In this document: piece after piece, positions 50,187 through 61,892 of the stretch
Numbering within the stretch: position 1 is the stretch's first letter
How the letters are laid out: each line of letters begins with the position of its first letter
Origin: Lonicera japonica
Taxonomy: Eukaryota; Streptophyta; Magnoliopsida; Dipsacales; Caprifoliaceae
NCBI GenBank assembly: GCA_021464415.1
Contig: CM038470.1
Location: forward strand, 36,822,099-36,886,098
Length of the DNA: 64,000 bases
Direction of reading: 5' to 3'
The notes under the pieces: model-generated
What the model was told of the DNA's origin: nothing
The model's database searches: none
Seen by the model: the letters and a program-made list of their open reading frames with translations, nothing else
Translations under genes and position numbers: made by a program

Positions 50187-50393
50187 TGTTAAATTTTCTA
50201 AATGTCCTTTTTTCTTTTTGCTCAATTTATTTCCTTATTGCTTTATTTCCTAACTGTTCAAGGTTAAATTGTTTCCTTTTTCTTTCATATGTATATCCCT
50301 ATAAATAGGGCTTCTTTGTTGTATATTAAAATCAATTCAATCAATAGTATACACAATTTCTCCTTTCTCTATCTAGTTTTATATGTTTTAACA
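50187..50393 (+). repeat. 3' LTR of the degraded copia element (207 bp)
   Basis: It starts TGTTAAA and ends TTTAACA (perfect inverted ends), with a CCCTATAAATAGGG TATA context and TTGTATATT. CATAC follows as TSD. Confidence 0.8.
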
Positions 50394-50398
50394 CATAC

Positions 50399-52050
50399 AT
50401 CATGCTTTAAATGTTCACCTCTTTTAATTATGTTTCAATATATTTCACCAATTTCAATCCCGCTTTGTTTCACAAACCAATTTTCTATAGCCAAAATGAT
50501 ATTAGTATTTTTCACTAAAAAAATACATATGCCTAGCTATTACAAAACCATTATTTGCCTAGCAAAAATATAAGAATTGATACAATGGACTAATAAATTA
50601 ATTTTCTCTTGTTAAAATATCGTTAAATATTTAATAACATTAAGTTGAATAGGATATTTTAGAGAAAAGCATGAGAAGCTCATCGTCACCTTCATAAAAG
50701 TAAAGAACAAAATGTGAAAATAATGTCATTGATAACTCTTCGAATGGCAAATTACAAATAAAGAGAGGAAGAACATTTTTGTAGCCGAAGTTAAAACGAA
50801 AATGATAATATATAGATATACAAATTACTTGTTAATGTAGAGAGAAATTAAAATGATGTATGATATGAAATCGTTTGATTTTATCCGGCACTATGCACAT
50901 ATTTTCTCTCAAGTCTCGTCTTGCATCATCTTCAATTGATACATATTTTATCATGCACTAAAATTTTGAATGTAGTCCTTTATGTAAAGTGCCTTCTCCT
51001 CTTTATATATATTTACAAATAAAATTAAAACACGCATGGAGAAATATGTTTTATTAATAATAATAAATATCTATTATTTTGATTTTGATGATTAAATCTG
51101 TCTAAAAGTTTTTGTTAGAAAAACTTTCAAAAAAACACTTATGTAATAATTAGTTTAGTACCTTAGTTACATTTTTTGACGAATCACCTTCTCCCACATT
51201 TGTTAAGAATCCCTCACTATAAAAAGAATAATTCTATTTGCTTTAGTTGTCATTTCCTAAAAATAGTCCTAGCAACATTTGCTATCTCTGAGTTTTTCTC
51301 TTCTGCTTTTGAATTGTTTTATATGTTTTTTTTAGAATTATGTATGTGCCTCCATCAAAGTTTGATGTTGTGAGGATGGTAGAAGATAAGAGTGTATGTC
51401 CAAGCTTAACGTTGTGAGAACAGTGGCAGATAGAGTGTATGTCATGATGAAATTATACATTATTTTGACACTGTCAATAGTAAGAATAGCCCTTCCCTTA
51501 TATTTTTTTAGTTTACTTGAATACCTTAAGTTCAATACATATGATTAATAATCGATGTACATTAGGTAATATAATTTTTTAGTTTACTCCAATACCTCAA
51601 GTTAGATACAAATGATTAATTCTTGATCTACCTAATAAAAATAGAACAATTTCAGTCAATTATAAGCATTGGTTTTCAATAATTATAATAAATATGTCTA
51701 TGGAATCCTTTTGAATAATATGCTACAAACTATATAGCTGTAACTCATTCAAAATTTTCCAAAATATTATATGTTACAAATAAGATAAATTCATGCACGA
51801 GTTTAAAAAAAATGGCAACTTTTGCATGACACACCTCCTCCATTTTAATCTTGTACTTTTTTTTTCACGTGAGTTTCATGAAAACTTATATCAAAATCAT
51901 ATCTATTTTTTAGGTCAACTTTCCCCCCTAAACTGCCAGCTTATTTATACTTCAAATAATCATGCGAATTTCATTTAGATCCATCTCATATTATAAATCA
52001 ATTTTCAAATTAAAGGGTCATTATTTTACAAATCGTTTATAAAAACAAAC
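50399..52050. repeat. Direct duplication, copy B, right part
   Basis: It continues the match to copy A beyond the copia insertion: TATAGCCAAAATGATATT (about 50486), GAGAGAAATTAAAATGA, TTTACTCCAATACCTC, CAAACTATATAGC and CCATCTCATATTATAAAT (about 51980). Copy A at 35041-35060 holds the uninterrupted counterpart of the insertion site. Confidence 0.7.
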
Positions 52051-53581
52051 AAAAAAGAAAGAATTTTAGTATAAAAACTAGGCAAAAGTTAAAAAAAGAA
52101 ATGTTTAAGTATATGTTGTATCATATTACATTAACGTATTTCTTTAATTATATTTCTTATTTCAAATTCAAAGGCTTTTAAGATGTAAAAACTTGGTGGT
52201 AATTGATAAATGTGTAATATTGTCAATTCTTATACTCTTTTATGGAGTATCTTGACGCGTTTATTATGTTAAATATCCGTTGTGATTGAATTATGTTCGG
52301 TTTGCCTCCGTATTTTGTTTTGTATCTAACATGGCTTGAAAGAGTCGTTTTGTGTTGTATAGTAATGTCTTTAGGTATTAGGGAATGGTTTAGCATGAAT
52401 CAGATCGATGTTTTGAAGATTAAGTCCTTAATAGTATTGCCTGTTGCCTTCCTAAAGCCACTGATCGATAAGAGCAATCCTCTGATCGATCAGACTTGTC
52501 CAGAGCTTTTTAGCCAAAGCTCTGATCGATCAGAGCTTAAGGCTCTGATCGATCAGAGGTCCTATTGCTTTCACATTATTTTTGGGCTAAAAATGTGGCT
52601 TTGTGTTATTTTAGATATTTTTTAAGATATTTTGCATTTCTTTAGGATATAATGCATGGCTTAGACACACACTCTCTTAGCTAGATTTTTTGTGTGAAGA
52701 ACAAGAGAGAGAAATGAGAGAGCTCTTTGTCAATATTCCTTCTTAATCTTGTAAGTTTACATTTATTTCAAGAATGAAGTCTTCTTCTATATTATTTGTT
52801 GTTACAATTATTGTGGAGTCGTCTATTTGCTAAGGTTACGGAAGATTTTTGCAAAGCAATTTTGGGTGATTTTCATCTCAATCTATTTTTTAAATGTTGA
52901 TAAATAGTTATAAATCTTTCTTCCCTTTCTAATCTACCATTGTATAATCTTACAAGGTATTTCTACATGATGATTAGACTTTACATGCCTTACATGCTTA
53001 GTTCTTAAGCATAAATGGAAATACAATACACTTGTGTAGTTCTTGAAAACTTTTTTTCCCACATAAGGATTCTTCATCTCTTTGTAGAAATTATAATGAG
53101 TTCTTGAAGATCTGTAGATATAACATAAACTTGTGATGTTTATCTTTGATTTACTTAATGATGTTTTGACTGCTTTATAGATTTTATGTGATGTTTAGAC
53201 TTATTATTGTTTTGTTTAAGTAATGATTGATAAGATAGAGAGTTTATACTCACACAAGAAAAGTGATAAATGGAAAAGTAAGAATTTTTAATGGGGTCAT
53301 TAGAGCTTAATCTGAAGTTAAACTTTTTGCTATTATTTTATTTGTTTTTTTAACTAACTACTTGTAAAGAAAAATGAATTTTCATTTCGCTCGTCACAAC
53401 TTTGAACTAAGATGCCCAAAATTACTTTAAAAACATTTATATTTCTGGCTTCAAAATATTTCTAAAAAATATTCCACAATTCAATTAATTTTCATTTTAA
53501 AAAGCTCTTTGAGAAAAATAAATTATTTTAAGGAAAACTCGGCATAGTCTCCAATATTGTTTTTTTTATATATATAAAAAT
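52051..53581. other. Non-coding stretch with a GATCGATC palindrome cluster, perhaps an LTR
   Basis: No gene. At 52461-52558 CTGATCGATCAG-type palindromes occur three times intact and once mutated, the longest being GCTCTGATCGATCAGAGC (52519-52536). The following purine/T-rich text (AGAACAAGAGAGAGAAATGAG near 52697) resembles the downstream part of gypsy LTRs, but no termini or TSD were found. Confidence 0.45.
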
Positions 53582-55086
53582 TATGACGCCCTAAATCATT
53601 TTTAGAGGTTTTCACCTCCGGGACCAATTTGTCATAGATGCGTACGCCAATAGTGGGTGATATAAAAAATTTATGAATTATTTAAGTCTGTTGGTTCGCT
53701 TAAGAAAACTGCACCTGAGATTTTTCCAAAAATTCGGCATGGTTTCCTCTACAATAGTCAAAACCTGTTTGAACGATACTCATGAAATCAATTCACAAAT
53801 AAAGTCAATAATTAAAGAAAGGTCCATCCATTGTCTAACCATGTTTTAATAAAGCAATCAATTAAATTGTACAACTTATATATGTCATCAGATACAACTT
53901 GAGTATAAAGTTCAAAGAAAATTCTTTAGCATCATACAATACAACTCAAATTAAATAAATGAGAGAAATGACTATGTCCAAACAAACTAAGTTGTCCAGT
54001 CATGGACAATCAGAGGCATCTAAATATAATACATCCGCCATCCCATGAATGTACTTGCAAAATTATTTTGAAAAATGGGAGTAAACCAAACACGGACTCA
54101 GTGGGAACTATAAGGCTTTGTATACTAAAATACACATAGTAATATGCATGCCTCATAATTTATAAAAATAATAGTTAAGTAGTAAATGTACCGTATATTT
54201 ATATTTAATAATCATCTCAAGATACCATATAAGTTAAAATACATGCAATGCACATTAGATGGTCCCGTTCCCCAAATATCAAACTAAAACCATACATAAA
54301 GGTAAATAAAAGATCATTAGTTGAATGTACATTGTGTTGGCAACTATAACGACTCCAATTATGCTACAGTAGGTCTCATCTCATCTCAAAGGCAATCAAA
54401 AGGGCTACAACCCTTTATATGCAATGGACTACAACCTAATATTTTAAACGGCTACAACCACTTGTGGTTACAACAGCAAACGGGCATGAACCCAAAAAAT
54501 GTGGGTACTTCAGTACAAACTAAATATGTACATATAAAATCATATAGCTCACATTTATCAAATTTTATATACGAAAACATATATGTATATCGTATATATC
54601 TCAATTCATATATAATTATATATAAATAAACATAGTAGTTGGTATTTGTATCCCAGTAACCCTGGCCTGGTATTTATATCCCGGTACCCCTAGCCTCGCA
54701 TTTATAGCTCGGTGTCGCCCCCAACTTTATTATCATGAAAATTGCAAATACCATAATCATCATCTATCTCTAAATCGAATCACGTTAATAATATCCAGTG
54801 AGACTCTGCCCTTATTCACTAAAATCTTACATCGACGTAGCAATAGTTTTCCAGAACCAGCAAGATGAAAAAGTTACTATTAGCAAAATTCTAGATTTAG
54901 GAGGCTTAGTTAAAAAAAAACTTATTTATGGTTTCAGCAATTGGAGAGTTTTACAATGATTCCTTAAATTGGCACCAAGCTAGCCAAATATAATTCATAA
55001 TTTATACCATTTAGATTCAATATCAATGTCCCCATATGCTCTCAATACATAGTTTATTCAACATAATTTGAAAAATCTGTCCAGCA

Positions 55087-56416
55087 TGAAAGAGATATGT
55101 CCTAGAACCATTCATAGATTATGATTTGTACTTGGATATCTTATGCTTATCGTCATTAATAAAGTTTATTTCATTTTACTTTATATTCTTTTGTAAATAA
55201 TATATATTAATATTGGTTCATCAAGTACGTGACTTGATTGTGGGATGCTAGTAATGTTATAATAATATTATTTAGATGTCCCTAATCATGTATCAATAAT
55301 CTAGGATCACATTGATATAATGATTAGAGTATGGGTCAGTTGATGACTATGTTCCACAAGTCATGGATATGGAGATATCAAGCTGAACACACTGATACTT
55401 GTTGGGGAACAAAGTATTAGACCGACCCGCTTTAGGGACACTGCGAGGAGTGTTACATATTGTCATCAGTGATGTTCCCCATTTGTGATATCGTATTATC
55501 CTTAGACCTGAGATCGTCATTGTTACCAACATAGGGAATAGCATGTCAGGCATTATCAAACGTTGCTCTTGATCGAGTAATTATAAAGATAATGATCAAG
55601 CATACTGTGAACTATGTAGAGGTATGTGGTTGATCAAGATGGGATTGTCACTCTTATATAATGAGAGAGATATCTTTGGGCCCTTGATAAGTATAATTAA
55701 TATTTGCATGGCCATGCACAAATGAGGTGTCATTTGTATTAGATTAATTATACTTAGAGATCTAGAAATAAAGATTGAACTATACAAGAATGACACTTGC
55801 CTAGTCTTGTGTTCAATCTAGATATCGATTGACAAAAGGAGTTAATATGTGGAATATCAATTTAAGGTTGTGTCGTTTTGACCTTTATACCCTTTGGGTA
55901 GTAGTAATGTTTTACTAAAGACCGCTTACTATTCGTATAATAAAACAGGCTTTTAATTATACTGACAAAGAATATAAACCTACAGGGTCGCACACGAAAA
56001 CGAGTTGGATCAAAAACGAATTAAAACGGACCAAGTTGGACTTGGGCCTAATTCGTTTGTTGCTTAGGGTTCTCACTAGGGTTCCCCTTTAAAAGAAAAC
56101 CTTTGTTCTTCTTAGCTGTCTAAGAGAGTTCTAGAGGCAAGAAATACGAAATAGTTGAGAGAACCCTAAACGGCGCTAGTACACCAAGCAAGGATCTGAT
56201 CTCGTTCGTGTGTGCACACCGTAGAGGCGTCATAATTTCTACGTTAGGACGACAACAACAGAAGGATATAATCCACCGTATTCGTTGCATTAATTCAAAA
56301 TCTCATACAAGGTATGTATTCTGTCAATTTTATTGAACAGTGTAGATCCTAGGGTTTAATAATTAGTGCAGAAATTTTGTGTATGCGATGCATGTTTGCT
56401 GCCCTAATTACCTACA
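55087..56416 (+). repeat. 5' LTR of the complete copia element
   Basis: Begins TGAAAGAGATATGTCC and ends GCCCTAATTACCTACA. It has the same length as the 3' LTR. The downstream part contains GGGTTCCCCTTTAAAAG, a possible core promoter region, and GTGTGCACACCG. Confidence 0.95.
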
Positions 56417-56417
56417 G

Positions 56418-56429
56418 TGGTATCAGAGC
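56418..56429 (+). other. Primer-binding site for initiator tRNA-Met
   Basis: TGGTATCAGAGC, one base after the LTR end, is the canonical copia primer site and is unmutated. Confidence 0.95.
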
Positions 56430-57909
56430 AAGGTTTTACTGTTCTTTAATTTTCGATAATGGTTATCATCGTTTTATAACATGAAGATATGTTCCTGTTT
56501 AAATTTCGATTAATATCGTATTCGGATTATAGTATCATGCTAGGTTTTATTAATATCGAGTAATGGGTTAATCATTTTCTGTAGCATGTTTCTATTTTCG
56601 TTAATCAGTTTGCATACACAATATGTCCTTTTATAATCTGATTAATAGAGATCTAATATGTCAAAAACGTGATTACTGGATGATTGTTATCGACATGTTC
56701 ATGATTCTGTTAAGCATGTTTCGATTAGGGTTCATGTTTTGAGATGTTATTCGATTAAGATATTTATGCAGTCATGATTTTATTCCGCAATTATCATGTT
56801 TAGCATGTCAGAATCGTTCTGTTAGGGTTTACGCAATCGTGATAGACCTGATAAGATCACGGCTATAGGGTTCTTCACGTTAATTTGATTAATGAGATGG
56901 AGCAGATTAATGTGATTAATCTAGACGAATCTGTCTAATAAGATTAGACACATTTCTGGAGAAAATAATTTGAAATCGTTCAAATTCTCCACGGTGGCAG
57001 AGGTGTGCCCTTCGACCCCTTAATGTTTATTTAATGATTGATTAAATCCAATTTTTGCATTTATGTGTGTATGCAATATGTTGTGTTATGAGATAATACT
57101 AACTTGCAGGATTATAATTAATAGTGATATATTATGGCCAAACTAAATACGGTCTGCGTGTCGTCTTGTATTTTTGTAATATATAAATACGGCCTGCGTG
57201 TCGTTTTGTGTTTTGCAATGTAATTTTATATTACTAATCTCTTGTATTAGGCTGTACAATTTTTGTATATTACCTCGCATAGAAGATGGAGGATCCCTTA
57301 TCACAAGAGAAGATAGCCAAGAACTTTGGAGTGTCCAAAGCTACAAAGGATGGAGAGCAAAGTTAATTAGTAGCTTTAAATCTTTGGCCATGCTATATCA
57401 CATATTTATTGCTTTATGCTTGTTTAAATATTCTGTTGTATTATTATGAGACTACATAATTATGTCCTTATAACAAAAGAAATTATTTGTGCCTTTTCAA
57501 CACTGATAACTATTAATTTTATGATTATTATAGAAGACGCCTGCCAAAGCAGGGTTATCTTAGATCATCAAAAATTAATAGTATAGAAGTCGGACATCCA
57601 TAAGTCAGAAAAGTGCTGGTTTAATTTCACGAGGCCATCAAAATGGTTTTGGGCCTTGAGGCAAAGTGTTGAGAAGCCGAAACATAAGATGTAAAACTCA
57701 ACAAACTAAGAGTTGCATAGAATGTAATTAACAAATGTTGCTTACCTAATTAAAAAAGTTTAAGTGAAAAGCCTAAGCTTTCTTAATACCTTGTGTAATA
57801 TGGATCTTGGACCTACTATGTCCTATTGGGACAATTGCATGTAAGACATAGTAAGAATTTTTAAAATAAGCATATTAAATGTTTGTATATGTTATTTTGC
57901 TGTAGATAA
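56430..57909 (+). other. Untranslated leader of the copia element
   Basis: About 1.5 kb between primer site and gag ATG without a convincing coding frame. GCCTGCGTGTCGT is repeated near 57150 and 57187. Confidence 0.7.
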
Positions 57910-60900
57910 ATGACGAACAATAACACAACCGCTTTTTCGTTGCGATCTGTCCTTGAGAAGGAAAAACTAAATACAACCAACTTCCTAGACTGGTTTAGGA
58001 ATATGAGAATTGTTCTCAAGCAGGAGAGGAAAGATTATGTCCTCAAAAATGCTATTCCTGAAGAACCGGCAGTTAATGCCCCTCGTGCACAGAGAGATGC
58101 ATATCAGAAGCATCTAAATGATGATTTAGATGTTTCATGTCTCATGCTTGCTAGCATGAATGCTGATCTGCAGAAGCAGTTTGAAAATATGAATGCATTC
58201 GACATGGTTAAGGAATTGAAGAGTTTTTTTCAGGAACAAGCTCGAGTCGAATGCTTCGAGACTACTAAGTTTTTGTTTTCGTGCAAGCTTCCCAAGGGAG
58301 GCTCAGTCAGTTCTCATGTACTCAAAATGATTGGGTACATTGATCACTTAGAAAGGTTGGGGACAACCATTAGCCAAGAGTTGGCCACTGATGTCATTCT
58401 CCAGTCGCTGCCTGAGTCATATGATGGTTTCATTATGAACTTCAATATGCACAGCCTAGAAAGGACATTAACTGAGCTGCATGGGATGCTAAAAACAGCT
58501 AAGCAGAACATTGTTAAGAAAGGTAAGAATAATGTTCTGATGGTTCAAAAAGGAAAGGGTTTCAAGAAAGGTGGAAATGGCAAAGGAAAGTCCAATGCCA
58601 AAGGCAAAGGTAAAGCACCAGTTAAGAACTGGAAGAACAAGAAGCAAAGTTCTGAGCCAAAGCCTAATCCAAAAGCTGAAATGGTATGCTTTCACTGCAA
58701 TGACAAGGGTCATTGGAAGAGAAACTGCAAGAAGTATCTTGACGACATAAAGAAGGGACTAGCCCCTTCGTCTTCAGGTACTTACGTTATAGAAGTAAAT
58801 GTTACTTCAGCTTCTTCTACTTCTTGGGTATTAGATACTGGAAGTGCATCTCACATTTGTGGAAATGTACAGGGACTCAAAAGGAGTAGGAAGCTGGCTA
58901 AAGGAGAAGTGGACTTACGCGTTGGAAATCGAGCAAAAGTTGCCGCTCTAGCTGTAGGAACATTTGAGATTCCTTTGCCTTCAGGATTGATTTTAGAATT
59001 AAATAATTGTTACTATGTGCCTACTTTTAGCAGAAACATTATTTCTATTTCATTGTTAGACGAAAAAGGTTTTGAATTCATTTTTAAGGACAAACGTTGT
59101 TCATTTTCTTTGAATAATATGCACTATGGTTTTGGACAATTATTGGATGGTCTTTATATTCTAAATCTTGAAATACTTGTTTATAACGTAAGTAACAAGA
59201 GAATCAAGTCTGATGATTTGAATCCTACTTATTTATGGCATTGTCGTTTAGGCCATATAAATGAGAAACGCATGATGAAGCTCCATAAAGATGGTCTTCT
59301 AAATTCATTTGATTTCCAGTCTTTTGAAAGATGTGAATCTTGTTTATTGGGAAAGATGACTAAGAGCCCTTTCAATGGCAACAATGATAGGGCAAGTGAT
59401 CTTTTGGCTCTCATTCATACTGATGTATGTGGATCACTAAACACAACTGCCAGAGGAGGATATCAGTACTTCATCACATTTACTGATGATTTCAGTAGAT
59501 ATGTTTATGTTTACTTGATAAGACATAAATCGGAATCTTTTGAAAAGTTCAAGGAATTTCAAAATGAGGTACAAAATCAACATGGCAAGACTATTAGAGC
59601 TCTTCGATCAGATCGAGGAGGAGAATACTTAATCCAAGAATTCGATGATCATCTTAAGAGTTGTGGCATTGTTTCACAACTTACTCCACCAAGAACACCA
59701 CAATGGAATGGTGTATCTGAGAGGAGAAATCGAACTCTGTTAGACATGGTTCGATCAATGATGAGTCAGACATTTCTTCCAATATCATTTTGGGGATATG
59801 CTCTTGAAACTGCAGGGTTCACACTAAACAGATCTCCATCTAAGGCTGTAGAAAAGACACCTTACGAGTTATGGACTGGAAATGTTCCAAGTCTGTCTTT
59901 TCTGAAGATTTGGGGTTGTGACGTTTTCGTTAGAGGACTAATCACAACTAAATTGGAACCCAAATCTAATAAATGCTTCTTCGTAGGATATCCTAAGGAA
60001 ACTAAAGGATATTATTTCTATAATCCAACCGAGAACAAAGTGTTTGTAGCTCGGAATGGAGTTTTCTTAGAAAGAGAATTTCTTTCCAAAGAGAACAATG
60101 GGAGCACGATACATCTTGAAGAAGTCCGAGATGATAGTGCTGATCTTAATGAAGAGCCTCAACAAAGTATGCAAAAGGTTGCAGAAACTCCTGAAGAAGT
60201 AACATTTTTATGAAGGTCAAATAGGCCACGTCGCGAACCTGAGAGATTATCACTTTTCGTCTCAGATGAGCAAGACATAGTGTTGTTAGACAACAATGAG
60301 CCCTTGACTTTCAAAAAAGCAATGAGGAGCTCTAGTTTCGAGAAATGGCTAGAAGCCATAAAATCCGAAATGAAATCCATGCATGACAATCAAGTATGGG
60401 ACTTGGTTGACATGCCAGATGGCTGTAGAGCCATAGGTTGCAAATGGGTTTTCAAAATTAAGATTGATAAGGATGGCAATATCGATGTCTATAAAGCTCG
60501 ATTGGTTGCAAAAGGATATCGACAAATCCATGGTATTGAGTATGATGAATCCTTTTCGCCAGTTGCCATGTTTAAATCAATCCGGATCCTTTTAAGCATT
60601 GCCGCATATTATGACTATGAAATATGGCAAATGGATGTCAAAACTGCTTTCCTCAATGGATACCTTGAAGAAGATGTGTACATGACACAACCTGAAGGTT
60701 TTGTTGATCCAAGAAATGCTAACAAGGTATGCAAGCTTAAGAGATCCATATATGGTCTTAAGCAAGTATCTCGGAGCTAGAATCTTCGTTTCGATGAAAC
60801 TATCAAAGAGTTTGATTTCATAAAGAACGAAGAGGAACCTTGTGTGTACAAGAAAACTAGTGGGAGCGTGATAGTCTTTCTGGCATTGTATGTAGATGAC

Positions 60901-61878
60901 ATACTACTCATTGGGAATGATATTCCTATGCTTGAGTCTGTTAAGACCTGGATGGGAAATTGTTTCTCAATGAAAGATTTGGGCGAGGCAACCTACATAT
61001 TAGGGATTAAGATCTATAGAGATAGATCAAGAAAACTAATAGGACTGAGTCAAAGTAATTACATTGACAAAGTTTTACGTAGGTTCAGCATGCAAGACTC
61101 TGAAAGAGGGTTCTTGCCAATGACACATGGCACAACACTCAGTAAGACTCAGTGTCCTCAGACACAAGATGAGCGAGATCGCATGAGTAGAATCCCGTAT
61201 GCTTTGGCTATAGGTTCTATCATGTATGCTATGTTGTGTACTCGTCCCGATGTGGCATGCGCATTAAGCGTGGCTAGCAGATACCAGTCAGATCCAGGTG
61301 AGAGTCACTGGACCGCTGTCAAGAATATCCTCAAGTACTTAAGAAGAACTAGGGATATATTCTTGATTTATGGTGGGGAAAAAAAGTTGGTTGTAAATGG
61401 CTACACTGATTCTGGGTTTCAGTCAGATAAGGACGATTTCAGATCACAATCCGGTTTTGTGTTTTGTCTCAATGGTGGAGCTGTGAGTTGGAAGAGTTCT
61501 AAGCAAGCCACAATTGTTGATTCTACAATAGAGGCTGAATATGTTGCTACTTCAGAAGCAGCAAAGGAAGCAGTATGGATAAAGAAGTTTATCACTGAAC
61601 TTGGTATCATTCCTAGTAGCACCAATCTAGTGGATTTGTATTGTGACAACAATGGAGCTATTGCTCAGGCTAAAGAGCCAAGGTTGCACCAAAAGTCCAA
61701 ACATATTCAGAGACGTTATCACCTCATTCGTGAGTTTATCAGTAATGGTGATCTAAAGATATGCAAAGTTCCCACAGACGAGAATGTAGCTGATCCTTTG
61801 ACTAAGCCACTTTCTCAATCTAAACATGATCATCATTTTAGTGCACTAGGCATTCGTTTTATGAATGAATGGTCCTAG
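57910..61878 (+). pseudogene. Copia gag-pol polyprotein with two in-frame stops
   Basis: One frame of 1322 codons. Gag opens with MTNNNTTAFSLRSVLEKEKL and has a CCHC knuckle (C260, C263, H268, C273). The protease has LDTGSASHI (D309). The pre-integrase domain (about 440-490) has the WH..LGH pattern and a CESC pair. Integrase D505, D568 and E604 fit DD35E. Reverse transcriptase begins near WLEAIKSEMKSM and has YVDDILLIGND (D996, D997). RNase H includes GYTDSG and IEAEYVATSE and ends at TAG 61876-61878. TGA at 60211-60213 lies between integrase and reverse transcriptase. TAG at 60778-60780 lies in reverse transcriptase, after YGLKQ, where copia proteins usually have Trp. Both stops fit one C-to-T or G-to-A transition. 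Otherwise the frame is undamaged, with no frameshift. Confidence 0.95.
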
Positions 61879-61880
61879 TA

Positions 61881-61892
61881 CAAGTGGGAGAC
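61881..61892 (+). other. Polypurine tract
   Basis: CAAGTGGGAGAC directly precedes the 3' LTR and follows the pol stop by two bases, the usual copia arrangement. Confidence 0.85.

Larger units (their letters stand above)
40130..50393 (+). mobile_element. Degraded Ty1/copia element with short LTRs, split by two insertions
   Basis: Copia gag, protease, integrase, reverse transcriptase and RNase H occur in order on the plus strand between LTRs of about 177 and 207 bp, flanked by CATAC at 40125-40129 and 50394-50398. Removing the inserts at 41972-43737 and 43830-47326 leaves about 5 kb, a normal size for short-LTR copia lineages such as Ale-like elements. Stops and frameshifts disable all domains. 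The lineage name is an inference from LTR length. Confidence 0.85.

Noticed and set aside
58489..61652. Minus-strand open frames within the copia gag-pol
   Set aside because: They are antisense shadows of the plus-strand polyprotein.
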